This document shows positions 8,938 through 16,305 of a stretch of 64,000 bases of DNA, piece by piece. The translations under genes were made by a program, and so were the position numbers. The stretch is taken from NCBI RefSeq assembly GCF_000455605.1, contig NC_017025.1:2480001-2544000 (forward strand), in the 5' to 3' direction. Origin of the DNA: Flavobacterium indicum GPTSA100-9 = DSM 17447 (GTDB lineage Bacteria > Bacteroidota > Bacteroidia > Flavobacteriales > Flavobacteriaceae). The notes below the pieces were generated by a model. It saw nothing but the letters and a program-made list of their open reading frames with translations. It did not search any database and had not been told where the DNA came from. Each line of letters starts with the position of its first letter. The first letter of the stretch is position 1.

Positions 8938-9579
8938 TTAAAATTTTATTGTCGCATAAATATTTAACACACTGTTTTTACCATTAGGAAATGTATATGT
9001 TGTTCCAGCGTAATTTTGTTCTTTTCCAACTTTAGTAAGTCCATAATTATAACGAACACCAATTCCAAAATTTCCTAAATCGATACCAGTACCCAAAGCT
9101 AACCCTGCATCTATTGTATTTAAGTCACTTTTATCTATGTTTTGCTCAAAATTAAAAGTTGCATTTGTTGACTCATTAGTAATTTTTGCATCAACTAAAA
9201 AAGCAGCATAGGGTCCAAAATGGATGTTGAAGCCAGGCAAAATAGTTGCTTTCAATAATACCGGAACTTCAATATAATTTAAACGGTATTTTGTAGTTCC
9301 TGATACCAATAAATTATCATACGTAACCTCCGCTCCTTTTACAGTATAACTTACTTCTGGTTGTAGGGATACATTTTTAGACAAAGGCAAATCAAAGAAC
9401 AAACCGGCATTAAATCCTGTTAAAACATTTTCATCATCTACATCATCTACATACAAATTAGATAAGTTTATCCCTCCTTTAAAACCCACTTTTGCATTTG
9501 GAGTTGAATTGTCTTGTGCACTCATTAATAATCCTATCAACAAGGCTAATACTGTTGTTGCTTTTCTACTACTTTTCAT
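8938..9579 (-). CDS. Porin family / PorT-like outer-membrane beta-barrel protein
   Basis: A 213-residue exported protein with signal MKSSRKATTVLALLIGLLMSAQ. The mature part begins KVGFKGGINLSNLYVDD, typical of the outer-membrane barrel family (OMP_b-brl_2/PorT-like), with repeated strands and a final NSVLNIYATIKF carrying the C-terminal Phe. It is the first gene of the envelope operon that continues with the lmo0937-like, YtxH and holin-like genes. Its function beyond a small barrel is unknown. Confidence 0.8.
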   Translation of the reverse strand: MKSSRKATTVLALLIGLLMSAQDNSTPNAKVGFKGGINLSNLYVDDVDDENVLTGFNAGLFFDLPLSKNVSLQPEVSYTVKGAEVTYDNLLVSGTTKYRLNYIEVPVLLKATILPGFNIHFGPYAAFLVDAKITNESTNATFNFEQNIDKSDLNTIDAGLALGTGIDLGNFGIGVRYNYGLTKVGKEQNYAGTTYTFPNGKNSVLNIYATIKF

Positions 9580-9778
9580 AACTTTTACTTTTTTAAACTA
9601 ACAATACAAAGTTGCAACTGAAAGAAAAATAATAGGTTACATTAATTTTGTTGTTTTTTACAAAATACACATTTCAAACCATCATTCTTTTTCTAATCAG
9701 CTTACCTTACAAAGTTGAGGCCTTTTAAAGAAGTTTGTCTTACAGATTTTAAATAAAGATTTACAAAATTTACACCAC

Positions 9779-9808
9779 AAAAAAAGCCTCATTTCTGAGA
9801 CTTTTTAA
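9779..9808 (-). terminator. Intrinsic terminator of the histidine kinase operon
   Basis: On the minus strand, AGTCTCA / TGAGGCT with a GAAA loop and a run of seven Ts. The stem base overlaps the kinase stop codon (9805-9807). The rest of 9580-9778 holds no gene and presumably contains the promoter of the envelope operon. Confidence 0.7.
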
Positions 9809-11583
9809 ACTGGTAAAAAAAACGTAAATGTAGCTCCTAGATCAGGTTCTCCTTTCGCTATTATATAGCCTTTATGATTGTCAATAATCTTTTTACATAT
9901 AGCCAAACCGATTCCTGTTCCTTGATACTCTTCTTTATTATGAAGTCTATTAAATAATATAAATATTTTTTCAGCATATTGTTGTTCAAATCCAATACCA
10001 TTGTCTATAAACTGAAATTTATAAAAATAACCCGTTAAATTTAATGGCAACAAATTTTCCTCTTCCGCATTTACTTTTGTGTATTTAATTTGGATTTCTG
10101 GTGAACTATTGGGTTTTCTATATTTAATTGAATTTGAAATTAAATTGGTAAACATTTGTTGAATTTGAAAAGGAATTACATTTACAATTGGTAATTTATC
10201 AGCGATAATTTTTGTGTTTGTTTTTTCAATTTCTTGCGATAATTCAACTGTTGATTGATTTAAAAGCTCATTTAAATCTGACAGTTCAAATACTTTTTCT
10301 GTTTTATTGGTTCGGGAAAATTGCAATAAATCGTCAATTAACAAACGCATTCTGGTAGCTGCAGATTTAATTCGTTCCAGATACGCTTTGCCATTATCTG
10401 ATAAACTATGTTTCTCTTTTTCATCTAAACGAGAAATAAAAGTTTGAATTTTTCGCAATGGCTCTTGTAAATCGTGACTGGCAACATAATTAAATGCTTC
10501 TAATTCGCGATTATTTCGTTCCAATTCTCTATTTCTATCTTCAATTTGATTGTTTATATTTCGTTCTTCAGTTATATCGATAGTGGTACCAACTATACTG
10601 TTTTTACCATTTCTATTTACTAATTTACCAACTGCTTTTCTATACCTAATTTCTCCATCTTTTTTTACAATTCTATAAGTAAATGAATCAACTTTTTGAT
10701 TGTTTTTCATTTTTTGAATTTGTTCATTTACAAAGTCTTTATCATCTGGATGTACAAATTGAGCATAATTTTCATTATTAGGTTGAAATGCATCTTTTTC
10801 AACACCCAACATTTTAAACATATTATCAGAATAATACATTTTATCTTCAACTAAATCCCAATGCCAGCTCCCGTAATTACCAACTTCTTCTGCCAAATTT
10901 GAAATTTCATTTGATATAACTAAATCATTATTCTTCGTTTTAATTTCTTGTAAGTCTTTGTTAATTCGTACAAAAGCCAATGAAACTATTGCCAATGTTA
11001 TTAATTGTGTAACATAGAGTATAATTGGAGTAAAAGCTAACGCATTATTATTTTCTTCTTGTCGCTCTTTTAGCACTTTTATTTCTAAATTAATCATTTC
11101 ATAAATTTTGATTTTTAAATCATGAATAATTTTTTTAGAAGCTAATAGATTCATTTTTAGATCTACATCTGTTAAAATTGCTTTAGACTCACGACTATAA
11201 TCCTCAATGAAGTTATACTGTTTATTAATCAAATCTTTTAATTGAAGAATATTTTTCTGTTGATTCACATTGCCTCTTGTTTGCAAATCAATAATATACA
11301 TTGTTTTTTCAACTTTTAACTTAGAAACAGTCATCATTTCTAAATCTGTTTTATCCTGAGTTAAAATATAATCCCTCCTTGCTACTTCTAGCTCCTTAAT
11401 GTAAGTAAATAACTTTTCTAAATTTAAAGAAACGTCATAGGAATGAGTTACCCATTTTGAAGAATTGTTTAAAACCAATAAATGCTTGTAAGTCATTGCC
11501 GAGATAAAAAATATTACAGCCACTGATACTACAAACACCACACGTAAAAAAACAGGCGATTTAGGAAATGTGAAATTTTTCAT
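9805..11583 (-). CDS. CHASE3/PAS sensor histidine kinase
   Basis: A 592-residue membrane sensor kinase. TM1 lies at about 12-30 and a periplasmic four-helix CHASE3-like region at about 31-180 (ELEVARRDYILT is typical). TM2 (185-205) and a PAS_3 domain (~235-340, GSWHWDLVEDKMYYSDN) follow. The HisKA phosphoacceptor is His370 in NYVASHDLQEPLRKI. The ATPase domain shows an N box (QMFTNLISNSIKYRKP), IDNGIGFE and GTGIGLAICKKI. The response-regulator gene ends 1 bp upstream, and AraC and permease genes precede it in one operon. The REC-only partner suggests a phosphorelay or a protein-protein output. Confidence 0.93.
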   Translation of the reverse strand: MKNFTFPKSPVFLRVVFVVSVAVIFFISAMTYKHLLVLNNSSKWVTHSYDVSLNLEKLFTYIKELEVARRDYILTQDKTDLEMMTVSKLKVEKTMYIIDLQTRGNVNQQKNILQLKDLINKQYNFIEDYSRESKAILTDVDLKMNLLASKKIIHDLKIKIYEMINLEIKVLKERQEENNNALAFTPIILYVTQLITLAIVSLAFVRINKDLQEIKTKNNDLVISNEISNLAEEVGNYGSWHWDLVEDKMYYSDNMFKMLGVEKDAFQPNNENYAQFVHPDDKDFVNEQIQKMKNNQKVDSFTYRIVKKDGEIRYRKAVGKLVNRNGKNSIVGTTIDITEERNINNQIEDRNRELERNNRELEAFNYVASHDLQEPLRKIQTFISRLDEKEKHSLSDNGKAYLERIKSAATRMRLLIDDLLQFSRTNKTEKVFELSDLNELLNQSTVELSQEIEKTNTKIIADKLPIVNVIPFQIQQMFTNLISNSIKYRKPNSSPEIQIKYTKVNAEEENLLPLNLTGYFYKFQFIDNGIGFEQQYAEKIFILFNRLHNKEEYQGTGIGLAICKKIIDNHKGYIIAKGEPDLGATFTFFLPV

Positions 11584-11584
11584 T

Positions 11585-12031
11585 TTACATGCGTAATAAA
11601 AAATTATCTTTATTTAAACCAGAAGTATGGTATTGCCAATTTATTGTTACCACATCTGACAATACTTTTTTTAAAGCTGCAAAATCATTTGGTTTTTTAA
11701 TGTAAATATTTGCTCCACTTATAAAGGTTTCTTCAATATCTTGTTCTGAAGAAGAGGTTGAATAAATGGCAATGGCAATATCTTTAAACTTATTGTTTTG
11801 CTTTATTTCGTGTAAACATTCAATTCCGCCTTTTCTAGGCATGTTTAAATCCAAAAATAATACCTGAGGAAGTATTGCCTCATCTTTTTGCAAATATTCC
11901 ATTAATTCAACACCATCATTGAAAGTTTGCACCTTTGTATTTATTTTTATTTCATCAAAAGCATCAGTAAAAAACAAACGATCATCTTCATCATCGTCCG
12001 CTAAAATTATATGGATATACTCTTTTTGCAT
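11585..12031 (-). CDS. Stand-alone response regulator receiver protein (Rcp1-like)
   Basis: A 148-residue single-domain receiver. The acidic pocket is ADDDEDD near residue 11, the phosphoacceptor Asp lies in VLFLDLNMPRKGG, the conserved switch Thr/Ser in YSTSSSEQD and the Lys in YIKKPNDF. The extended Rcp1-like pattern is usual for regulators paired with PAS-type kinases such as the downstream gene, from which it is separated by 1 bp. There is no DNA-binding domain, so output must run through another protein, perhaps the AraC-type regulator encoded 5 bp upstream. Confidence 0.92.
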   Translation of the reverse strand: MQKEYIHIILADDDEDDRLFFTDAFDEIKINTKVQTFNDGVELMEYLQKDEAILPQVLFLDLNMPRKGGIECLHEIKQNNKFKDIAIAIYSTSSSEQDIEETFISGANIYIKKPNDFAALKKVLSDVVTINWQYHTSGLNKDNFLLRM

Positions 12032-12036
12032 GTTAT

Positions 12037-12594
12037 TTATTTTTTGTTGGCCAATTCTCTTCTTTTAGTTATAATTCTTTGAAATGCTGACGGTGTGATT
12101 CCTGTTGTATTTTTAAATTGTGTGCTTAAATGCGCTACACTAGAATAGTTTAATTTATACGCAATTTCTGTTAAACTTAATTTGTCATTTACTATTAACT
12201 GTTTGGCATATTCAATCTTTTGAAGAATAATATAATTTTCAATAGATGTATACGTAACTTCTGAAAATAAATTAGACAAATAACCATAACTATGATTTAA
12301 TTTTTCGGCTAAATAAACCGAGCTTTTAACACCAACAGGTGTGTCTTGAAAAATCATCTCATGAATAGCATCTTTAATTTTTTGTATCAAAATTGTCTTC
12401 TGATTTTCAATCACTTCAATTCCATAGTCTTGAAATAAACTAATAATGGCTTGAAGTTTTTCTTCATTTAAATTTTCAAAAAACTCTAATTCTCCAAATC
12501 CAGTTACTTGAAATTTCACATCAAATAATTGCAATTTTTCCTCCAATACTTTTTTAGCTAAGGTAGGAATATCAAATTTTAAAAACGCTTTCAT
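12037..12594 (-). CDS. AraC family transcriptional regulator
   Basis: A 185-residue protein whose C-terminal ~100 residues carry the two AraC helix-turn-helix motifs: SYGYLSNLFSEVTYTSIENY and LSLTEIAYKLNYSSVAHLST, then FKNTTGITPSAFQ. The N-terminal ~80 residues are small and have no recognisable ligand-binding cupin. They look like a compact alpha/beta domain (VKFQVTGFGELEF). The gene lies between an AI-2E family permease and the receiver protein, in a four-gene operon with the sensor kinase. Confidence 0.88.
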   Translation of the reverse strand: MKAFLKFDIPTLAKKVLEEKLQLFDVKFQVTGFGELEFFENLNEEKLQAIISLFQDYGIEVIENQKTILIQKIKDAIHEMIFQDTPVGVKSSVYLAEKLNHSYGYLSNLFSEVTYTSIENYIILQKIEYAKQLIVNDKLSLTEIAYKLNYSSVAHLSTQFKNTTGITPSAFQRIITKRRELANKK

Positions 12595-12628
12595 AGTTTA
12601 AGGTTTAGTGGTAAAGATAACCAAATTT

Positions 12629-13741
12629 TTAATTTTTATTTGCTCTTATTTCTTTCCAAATCTTCAATCGATGCATAGCATTGCTCTTTAAATGTTCATC
12701 TAATGGTTCACCTATCAAAAAACCATAGGGTTTTAAATGTTGCGTATGATCAAAAATTATTTTTAATGAAGCAGTTATAGGCAATGCTAAAACCATTCCT
12801 GCTGTCCCCCATAACATTGAAAACAAAACCAAAGCTATAATAGAAACAAATGAATTTACACTTACTTTAGAACCTGTAATTTTGGGTGTAATAAAATTTC
12901 CCTCTAAAAATTGAACAAATCCAAACACTCCAATTACGGCAACTGCATACCAAGACGAATCTTTTGTTGCCAAAGCAACTAATGCGGGTAATAACGAACC
13001 AATTAAGATTCCTATATAGGGAATAAGTAATAATAATGCTGCTAAAAAACCGAAGAAAAAAGGATTTTCAATTCCCAAAAAAAGTAATCCCAGACTATTA
13101 AGCACACCAACTATAAACATTACAGTAAACAACCCTAATAAATAACTTTTTTGAACGTCGTATATCTTTTTTAAAATAGTATTTATAAACCTATTGTTCT
13201 TTTTGGGAAACACTTTATAAATAAAAGTTACAAAGAATTTTCTATACAATAAGAAGAAAAAAATGTAAATTGGAATTAAGAACAAATCACTAAGTATACT
13301 TCCTGATTGTGTTACAAATTCGCCTATTTTAGAAAAATTGTCCTTTAAAAGAGCTTCTATTTTTAAATTCTTATTTTCTGATGAAAGCAATCCGCTTAAA
13401 TTATATTTTTTAAAATGAAGTTGAATTTCTTCGTATAACACATTTAATCTTGAGGCATAAATATCCGACTGATCTAAGAAATCTTTTATTTGAAAACAAA
13501 TAAAATAAAAAACAAAAAAAGTCAAAGAAGCTAATATAAAAAGAGCACTCAAGGCCGACAATACTCTGTTAAATCGTAACTTTCTTTCTAAAAATCGCAC
13601 CATTGGAAAAACCATTACACTTAAAATAATTGCAATTAATAGAGGAATTAAAAATGCTTGCAACATATATAAAATAAATACAACGGCAATAGTAGCAACT
13701 AAACTTGATGCGATCTGTATTGAATTAGTAGTTGTTTTCAT
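12629..13741 (-). CDS. AI-2E family transporter (PerM-like permease)
   Basis: A 370-residue polytopic inner-membrane protein with about seven to eight hydrophobic segments: two at the N-terminus (ASSLVATIAVVFILYML, LIAIILSVMVFPMV), a soluble loop at about 90-150, then TM helices to about 335. GIENPFFFGFLAALLLLIPYIG and FVQFLEGNFITPKITG match the conserved core of the AI-2E/PerM family. Members export small molecules or ions by a poorly defined mechanism, and the AI-2 link does not hold for most. It is the first gene of the regulatory operon. Confidence 0.9.
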   Translation of the reverse strand: MKTTTNSIQIASSLVATIAVVFILYMLQAFLIPLLIAIILSVMVFPMVRFLERKLRFNRVLSALSALFILASLTFFVFYFICFQIKDFLDQSDIYASRLNVLYEEIQLHFKKYNLSGLLSSENKNLKIEALLKDNFSKIGEFVTQSGSILSDLFLIPIYIFFFLLYRKFFVTFIYKVFPKKNNRFINTILKKIYDVQKSYLLGLFTVMFIVGVLNSLGLLFLGIENPFFFGFLAALLLLIPYIGILIGSLLPALVALATKDSSWYAVAVIGVFGFVQFLEGNFITPKITGSKVSVNSFVSIIALVLFSMLWGTAGMVLALPITASLKIIFDHTQHLKPYGFLIGEPLDEHLKSNAMHRLKIWKEIRANKN

Positions 13742-13820
13742 TAGTCTTTAATTATACTCGCAAAGTTATTGTCAACTAATAAAAACCTTTTATATTATTT
13801 TTGAAGTTTATTATACAATT

Positions 13821-14264
13821 TTAAGTCAATTGTTTAAACATTAGATAGTGCGACCCAATTTGAGGAATTTCAAATAAAGTACCTTTAATTTGAAATCCAT
13901 TTTTTTTATAAAAATTAACCGCTTTTTCACGAGCGTTAAACCAAATAACAGTACCTTTTTGAGTATTCACATAAGCTTCTGCTTTATTTAATAAAATGAC
14001 TCCAAGATTTTTATTTTGATATTCTTTTAATAAAGCCATTCCTCTAATTTGAAACACTTTTCCTTCATTAAAATTAGGATGTTTATTTTCAAAAACGGAA
14101 AGCACCCCTACTAAATTATCCTGATCAAACAATCCGAAATGTGTAGTGGAGGGTAATTCATCACCCTCAAAATAACATTCTTCTACCGGTCGATTTGCTC
14201 TTAAAACTGGATGACGAACAACAAAAGTTTTATTAAAAGGAATTTTTTTTACGTTAAGATTCAT
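13821..14264 (-). CDS. GNAT family N-acetyltransferase
   Basis: A 147-residue protein with the GNAT acetyl-CoA binding pattern: beta strand VFQIRGMALLKEYQNKNLGVILL, in which the R/QxxGxG/A loop is relaxed to YQNKNLG, followed by VIWFNAREKAVNFYKKNGF, the conserved motif B with the final Asn-Gly-Phe. The acceptor substrate is unknown. It is transcribed away from the tRNA-Gly array, alone. Confidence 0.85.
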   Translation of the reverse strand: MNLNVKKIPFNKTFVVRHPVLRANRPVEECYFEGDELPSTTHFGLFDQDNLVGVLSVFENKHPNFNEGKVFQIRGMALLKEYQNKNLGVILLNKAEAYVNTQKGTVIWFNAREKAVNFYKKNGFQIKGTLFEIPQIGSHYLMFKQLT

Positions 14265-14347
14265 TTTATAAATTTCTAATTTTTAAACAATTATCTTTTT
14301 AAGACAGAACCAGGATAAAAATAATTAAAAAAAAGTTATTAAAATAT

Positions 14348-14379
14348 TTGCATGAATAACAATTTTCACTTTATATTTG
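14348..14379 (+). promoter_or_regulatory. Promoter of the tRNA-Gly genes
   Basis: TTG at 14348-14350 and TATATTTG at 14372-14379, separated by 21 nt, match the Bacteroidota -33/-7 promoter. The -7 box ends 27 nt before the first tRNA. No comparable box is seen inside the downstream repeat units. Confidence 0.65.
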
Positions 14380-14406
14380 CACCCACAAAAGAAAAACATC
14401 TACCAT

Positions 14407-14479
14407 GCGGAAGTAGCTCAGTTGGTAGAGCGTCAGCCTTCCAAGCTGAATGTCGCGAGTTCGACCCTCGTCTTCCGCT
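14407..14479 (+). tRNA. tRNA-Gly(TCC), first copy
   Basis: A 73-nt cloverleaf. The acceptor stem is GCGGAAG/CTTCCGC with discriminator T, and the D arm is GCTC-AGTTGGTAGA-GAGC. The anticodon arm is TCAGC-CTTCCAA-GCTGA with anticodon TCC, and the T arm is GCGAG-TTCGACC-CTCGT. CCA is not encoded. All invariant features are present. Confidence 0.97.
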
Positions 14480-14508
14480 CAAAATTTATTGAAATTACAA
14501 TCTACCAT

Positions 14509-14581
14509 GCGGAAGTAGCTCAGTTGGTAGAGCGTCAGCCTTCCAAGCTGAATGTCGCGAGTTCGACCCTCGTCTTCCGCT
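14509..14581 (+). tRNA. tRNA-Gly(TCC), second copy
   Basis: Identical over 73 nt to the first copy, 29 nt downstream of it, and followed by an intrinsic terminator. The two copies are probably co-transcribed from the promoter at 14348. Confidence 0.97.
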
Positions 14582-14588
14582 CAAAATT

Positions 14589-14614
14589 AAAGCCTCATTT
14601 TTGAGGCTTTTTTT
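14589..14614 (+). terminator. Intrinsic terminator after the intact tRNA-Gly pair
   Basis: Stem AAAGCCTCA / TGAGGCTTT (14589-14597 with 14602-14610), TTTT loop, then more Ts. A copy of this element, some with a bulge, follows every tRNA-like unit downstream. Confidence 0.85.
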
Positions 14615-14675
14615 ATTTGCATTATATACTGAATGTCACTTCCTCTTAAAATTTATTGAAATTACAATCTACCAT

Positions 14676-14760
14676 GCGGAAGTAGCTCAGTTGGTAGAGC
14701 GTCGGCCTTCCAAGCTGAATGTCGTCTCGTTACGTGTAACGAGATCCCTCGTCTTCCGCT
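14676..14760 (+). pseudogene. tRNA-Gly-like unit 1 with hairpin in place of T arm
   Basis: 85 nt. Acceptor, D arm and anticodon TCC are intact; the anticodon stem is TCGGC/GCTGA with one G-T pair. The T arm's CGAGTTCGA is replaced by TCTCGTTACGTGTAACGAGA plus one base. Confidence 0.8.
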
Positions 14761-14854
14761 CAAAATTAAAGCCTCATTTTTGAGGCTTTTTTTATTTGCA
14801 TTATATACTGAATGTCACTTCCTCTTAAAATTTATTGAAATTACAATCTACCAT

Positions 14855-14939
14855 GCGGAAGTAGCTCAGTTGGTAGAGCGTCGGCCTTCCAAGCTGAATG
14901 TCGTCTCGTTACGTGTAACGAGATCCCTCGTCTTCCGCT
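14855..14939 (+). pseudogene. tRNA-Gly-like unit 2 with hairpin in place of T arm
   Basis: Same 85-nt sequence as unit 1; its following terminator hairpin has a bulge (TTGAAGC in place of TTGAGGC). Confidence 0.8.
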
Positions 14940-15034
14940 CAAAATTAAAGCCTCATTTTTTGAAGCTTTTTTTATTTGCATTATATACTGAATGTCACTT
15001 CCTCTTAAAATTTATTGAAATTACATTCTACCAT

Positions 15035-15119
15035 GCGGAAGTAGCTCAGTTGGTAGAGCGTCAGCCTTCCAAGCTGAATGTCGTCTCGTTACGTGTAACG
15101 AGAACCCTCGTCTTCCGCT
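15035..15119 (+). pseudogene. tRNA-Gly-like unit 3 with hairpin in place of T arm
   Basis: 85 nt. It keeps the original TCAGC anticodon stem and carries A after the hairpin (AGAACCC). Confidence 0.8.
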
Positions 15120-15215
15120 CAAAATTAAAGCCTCATTTTCTTGAGGCTTTTTTTATTTGCATTATATACTGAATGTCACTTCCTCTTAAAATTTATTGAA
15201 ATTACAATTTACCAT

Positions 15216-15299
15216 GCGGAAGTAGCGCAGTTGGTAGAGCGTAGCCTTCCAAGCTGAATGCCGTCTCGTTACGTGTAACGAGATCCCTCGTCTTCCGCT
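15216..15299 (+). pseudogene. tRNA-Gly-like unit 4 with hairpin in place of T arm
   Basis: 84 nt. The D stem is mutated GCTC to GCGC, one base is lost before the anticodon stem (GCGTAGCC), and GTC changes to GCC before the hairpin. Confidence 0.8.
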
Positions 15300-15392
15300 C
15301 AAAATTTAAGCCTCATTTTTGAAGCTTTTTTTATTTGCATTATATACTGAATGTCACTTCCTCTTAAATTTATTGAAATTACAATCTACCAT

Positions 15393-15477
15393 GAGGATGT
15401 AGCTCAGTTGGTAGAGCGTCGGCCTTCCAAGCTGAATGTCGTCTCGTTACGTGTAACGAGAACCCTCGTCTTCCGCT
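15393..15477 (+). pseudogene. tRNA-Gly-like unit 5 with hairpin in place of T arm
   Basis: 85 nt. The 5' acceptor strand is GAGGATG, giving two mismatches with the unchanged CTTCCGC. The hairpin is unchanged. Confidence 0.8.
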
Positions 15478-15573
15478 CAAAATTTAAGCCTCATTTTCTT
15501 GAGGCTTTTTTTATTTGCATTATTTGCTGAATGTCACTTCCTCTTATAATTTATTGAAATTACAATTTACCAT

Positions 15574-15658
15574 GCGGAAGTAGCGCAGTTGGTAGAGCGT
15601 CGGCCTTCCAAGCTGAATGCCGTCTCGTTACGTGTAACGAGAACCCTCGTCTTCCGCT
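15574..15658 (+). pseudogene. tRNA-Gly-like unit 6 with hairpin in place of T arm
   Basis: 85 nt. Acceptor intact, D stem GCGC, anticodon stem TCGGC, GCCG before the hairpin. Confidence 0.8.
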
Positions 15659-15752
15659 CAAAATTTAAGCCTCATTTTTGAAGCTTTTTTTATTTGCATT
15701 ATATACTGAATGTCACTTCCTCTTAAAATTTATTGAAATTACAATCTACCAT

Positions 15753-15837
15753 GAGGAAGTAGCTCAGTTGGTAGAGCGTCGGCCTTCCAAGCTGAATGCC
15801 GTCTCGTTACGTGTAACGAGAACCCTCGTCTTCCGCT
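15753..15837 (+). pseudogene. tRNA-Gly-like unit 7 with hairpin in place of T arm
   Basis: 85 nt. The 5' acceptor strand is GAGGAAG (one mismatch), the D stem is the original GCTC. Confidence 0.8.
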
Positions 15838-15931
15838 CAAAATTTAAGCCTCATTTTTTGAAGCTTTTTTTATTTGCATTATTTGCTGAATGTCGCTTCC
15901 GCTCAAAATTTATTAAATGTCAATCTACCAT

Positions 15932-16016
15932 ATGGAAGTAGCGCAGTTGGTAGAGCGTCGGCCTTCCAAGCTGAATGTCGTCTCGTTACGTGTAACGAGA
16001 CCCCTCGTCTTCCGCT
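15932..16016 (+). pseudogene. tRNA-Gly-like unit 8 with hairpin in place of T arm
   Basis: 85 nt. The 5' acceptor strand is ATGGAAG (first two pairs lost), D stem GCGC, C after the hairpin. Confidence 0.8.
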
Positions 16017-16111
16017 CAAAATTAAAGCCTCATTTTCTTGAGGCTTTTTTTATTTGTATTATAAGCTGAATGTCGCTTCCGCTCAAAATTTATTAAATGT
16101 CAATCTACCAT

Positions 16112-16196
16112 ATGGAAGTAGCGCAGTTGGTAGAGCGTCGGCCTTCCAAGCTGAATGTCGTCTCGTTACGTGTAACGAGATCCCTCGTCTTCCGCT
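16112..16196 (+). pseudogene. tRNA-Gly-like unit 9 with hairpin in place of T arm
   Basis: 85 nt. Nearly identical to unit 8 including its leader (TTATTAAATGTCAATCTACC), which suggests a recent duplication of the last unit. Confidence 0.8.
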
Positions 16197-16270
16197 CAAT
16201 ATTAAAGCCTCATTTTCTTGAGGCTTTTTTTATTTGTATTATATACTGAATGTCACTTCCAATCAAAATT

Positions 16271-16297
16271 AAAGCCTCATTTGTTGAGGCTTTTTTA
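16271..16297. terminator. Terminator closing the tRNA-Gly array, shared with pepE
   Basis: AAAGCCTCA / TGAGGCTTT with a TTTGT loop, T run on the plus side and A run on the other. It ends the array and can also end pepE, whose stop is at 16306 on the minus strand. Confidence 0.8.
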
Positions 16298-16305
16298 TTA
16301 ATTTT

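Larger units (their letters stand above)
14615..16270 (+). repeat. Tandem array of nine ~180-bp tRNA-Gly-derived units
   Basis: Nine units start at 14676, 14855, 15035, 15216, 15393, 15574, 15753, 15932 and 16112, a period of 177-181 bp. Each unit holds a tRNA-Gly-like segment with a T-arm replacement, a terminator-like hairpin (AAAGCCTCA...), and a spacer. The spacer is itself a deleted tRNA 3' end: CTGAATGTCRCTTCC joined to an AAAATTTATTG leader. In the last two units the remnant reads CTGAATGTCGCTTCCGCTC, still matching the tRNA on both sides of a deletion. The array therefore grew by duplication of a tRNA-terminator-truncated-tRNA unit. No coding gene lies in this stretch. Confidence 0.9.

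Noticed and set aside
14377..15172. Long open frames through the tRNA-Gly array encoding AEVAQLVERQPSKLNV-type peptides
   Set aside because: They are read-through of tRNA sequence and its repeats, a well-known artefact; no start signals or independent protein features.
15678..15941. Another open frame of the same repeated peptide type
   Set aside because: Same artefact; it follows the repeat period and stops at random.
14509..16297. CRISPR array
   Set aside because: The repeated part is ~85-nt tRNA-like DNA plus a conserved spacer, period about 180 bp, with no unique spacers and no cas genes.
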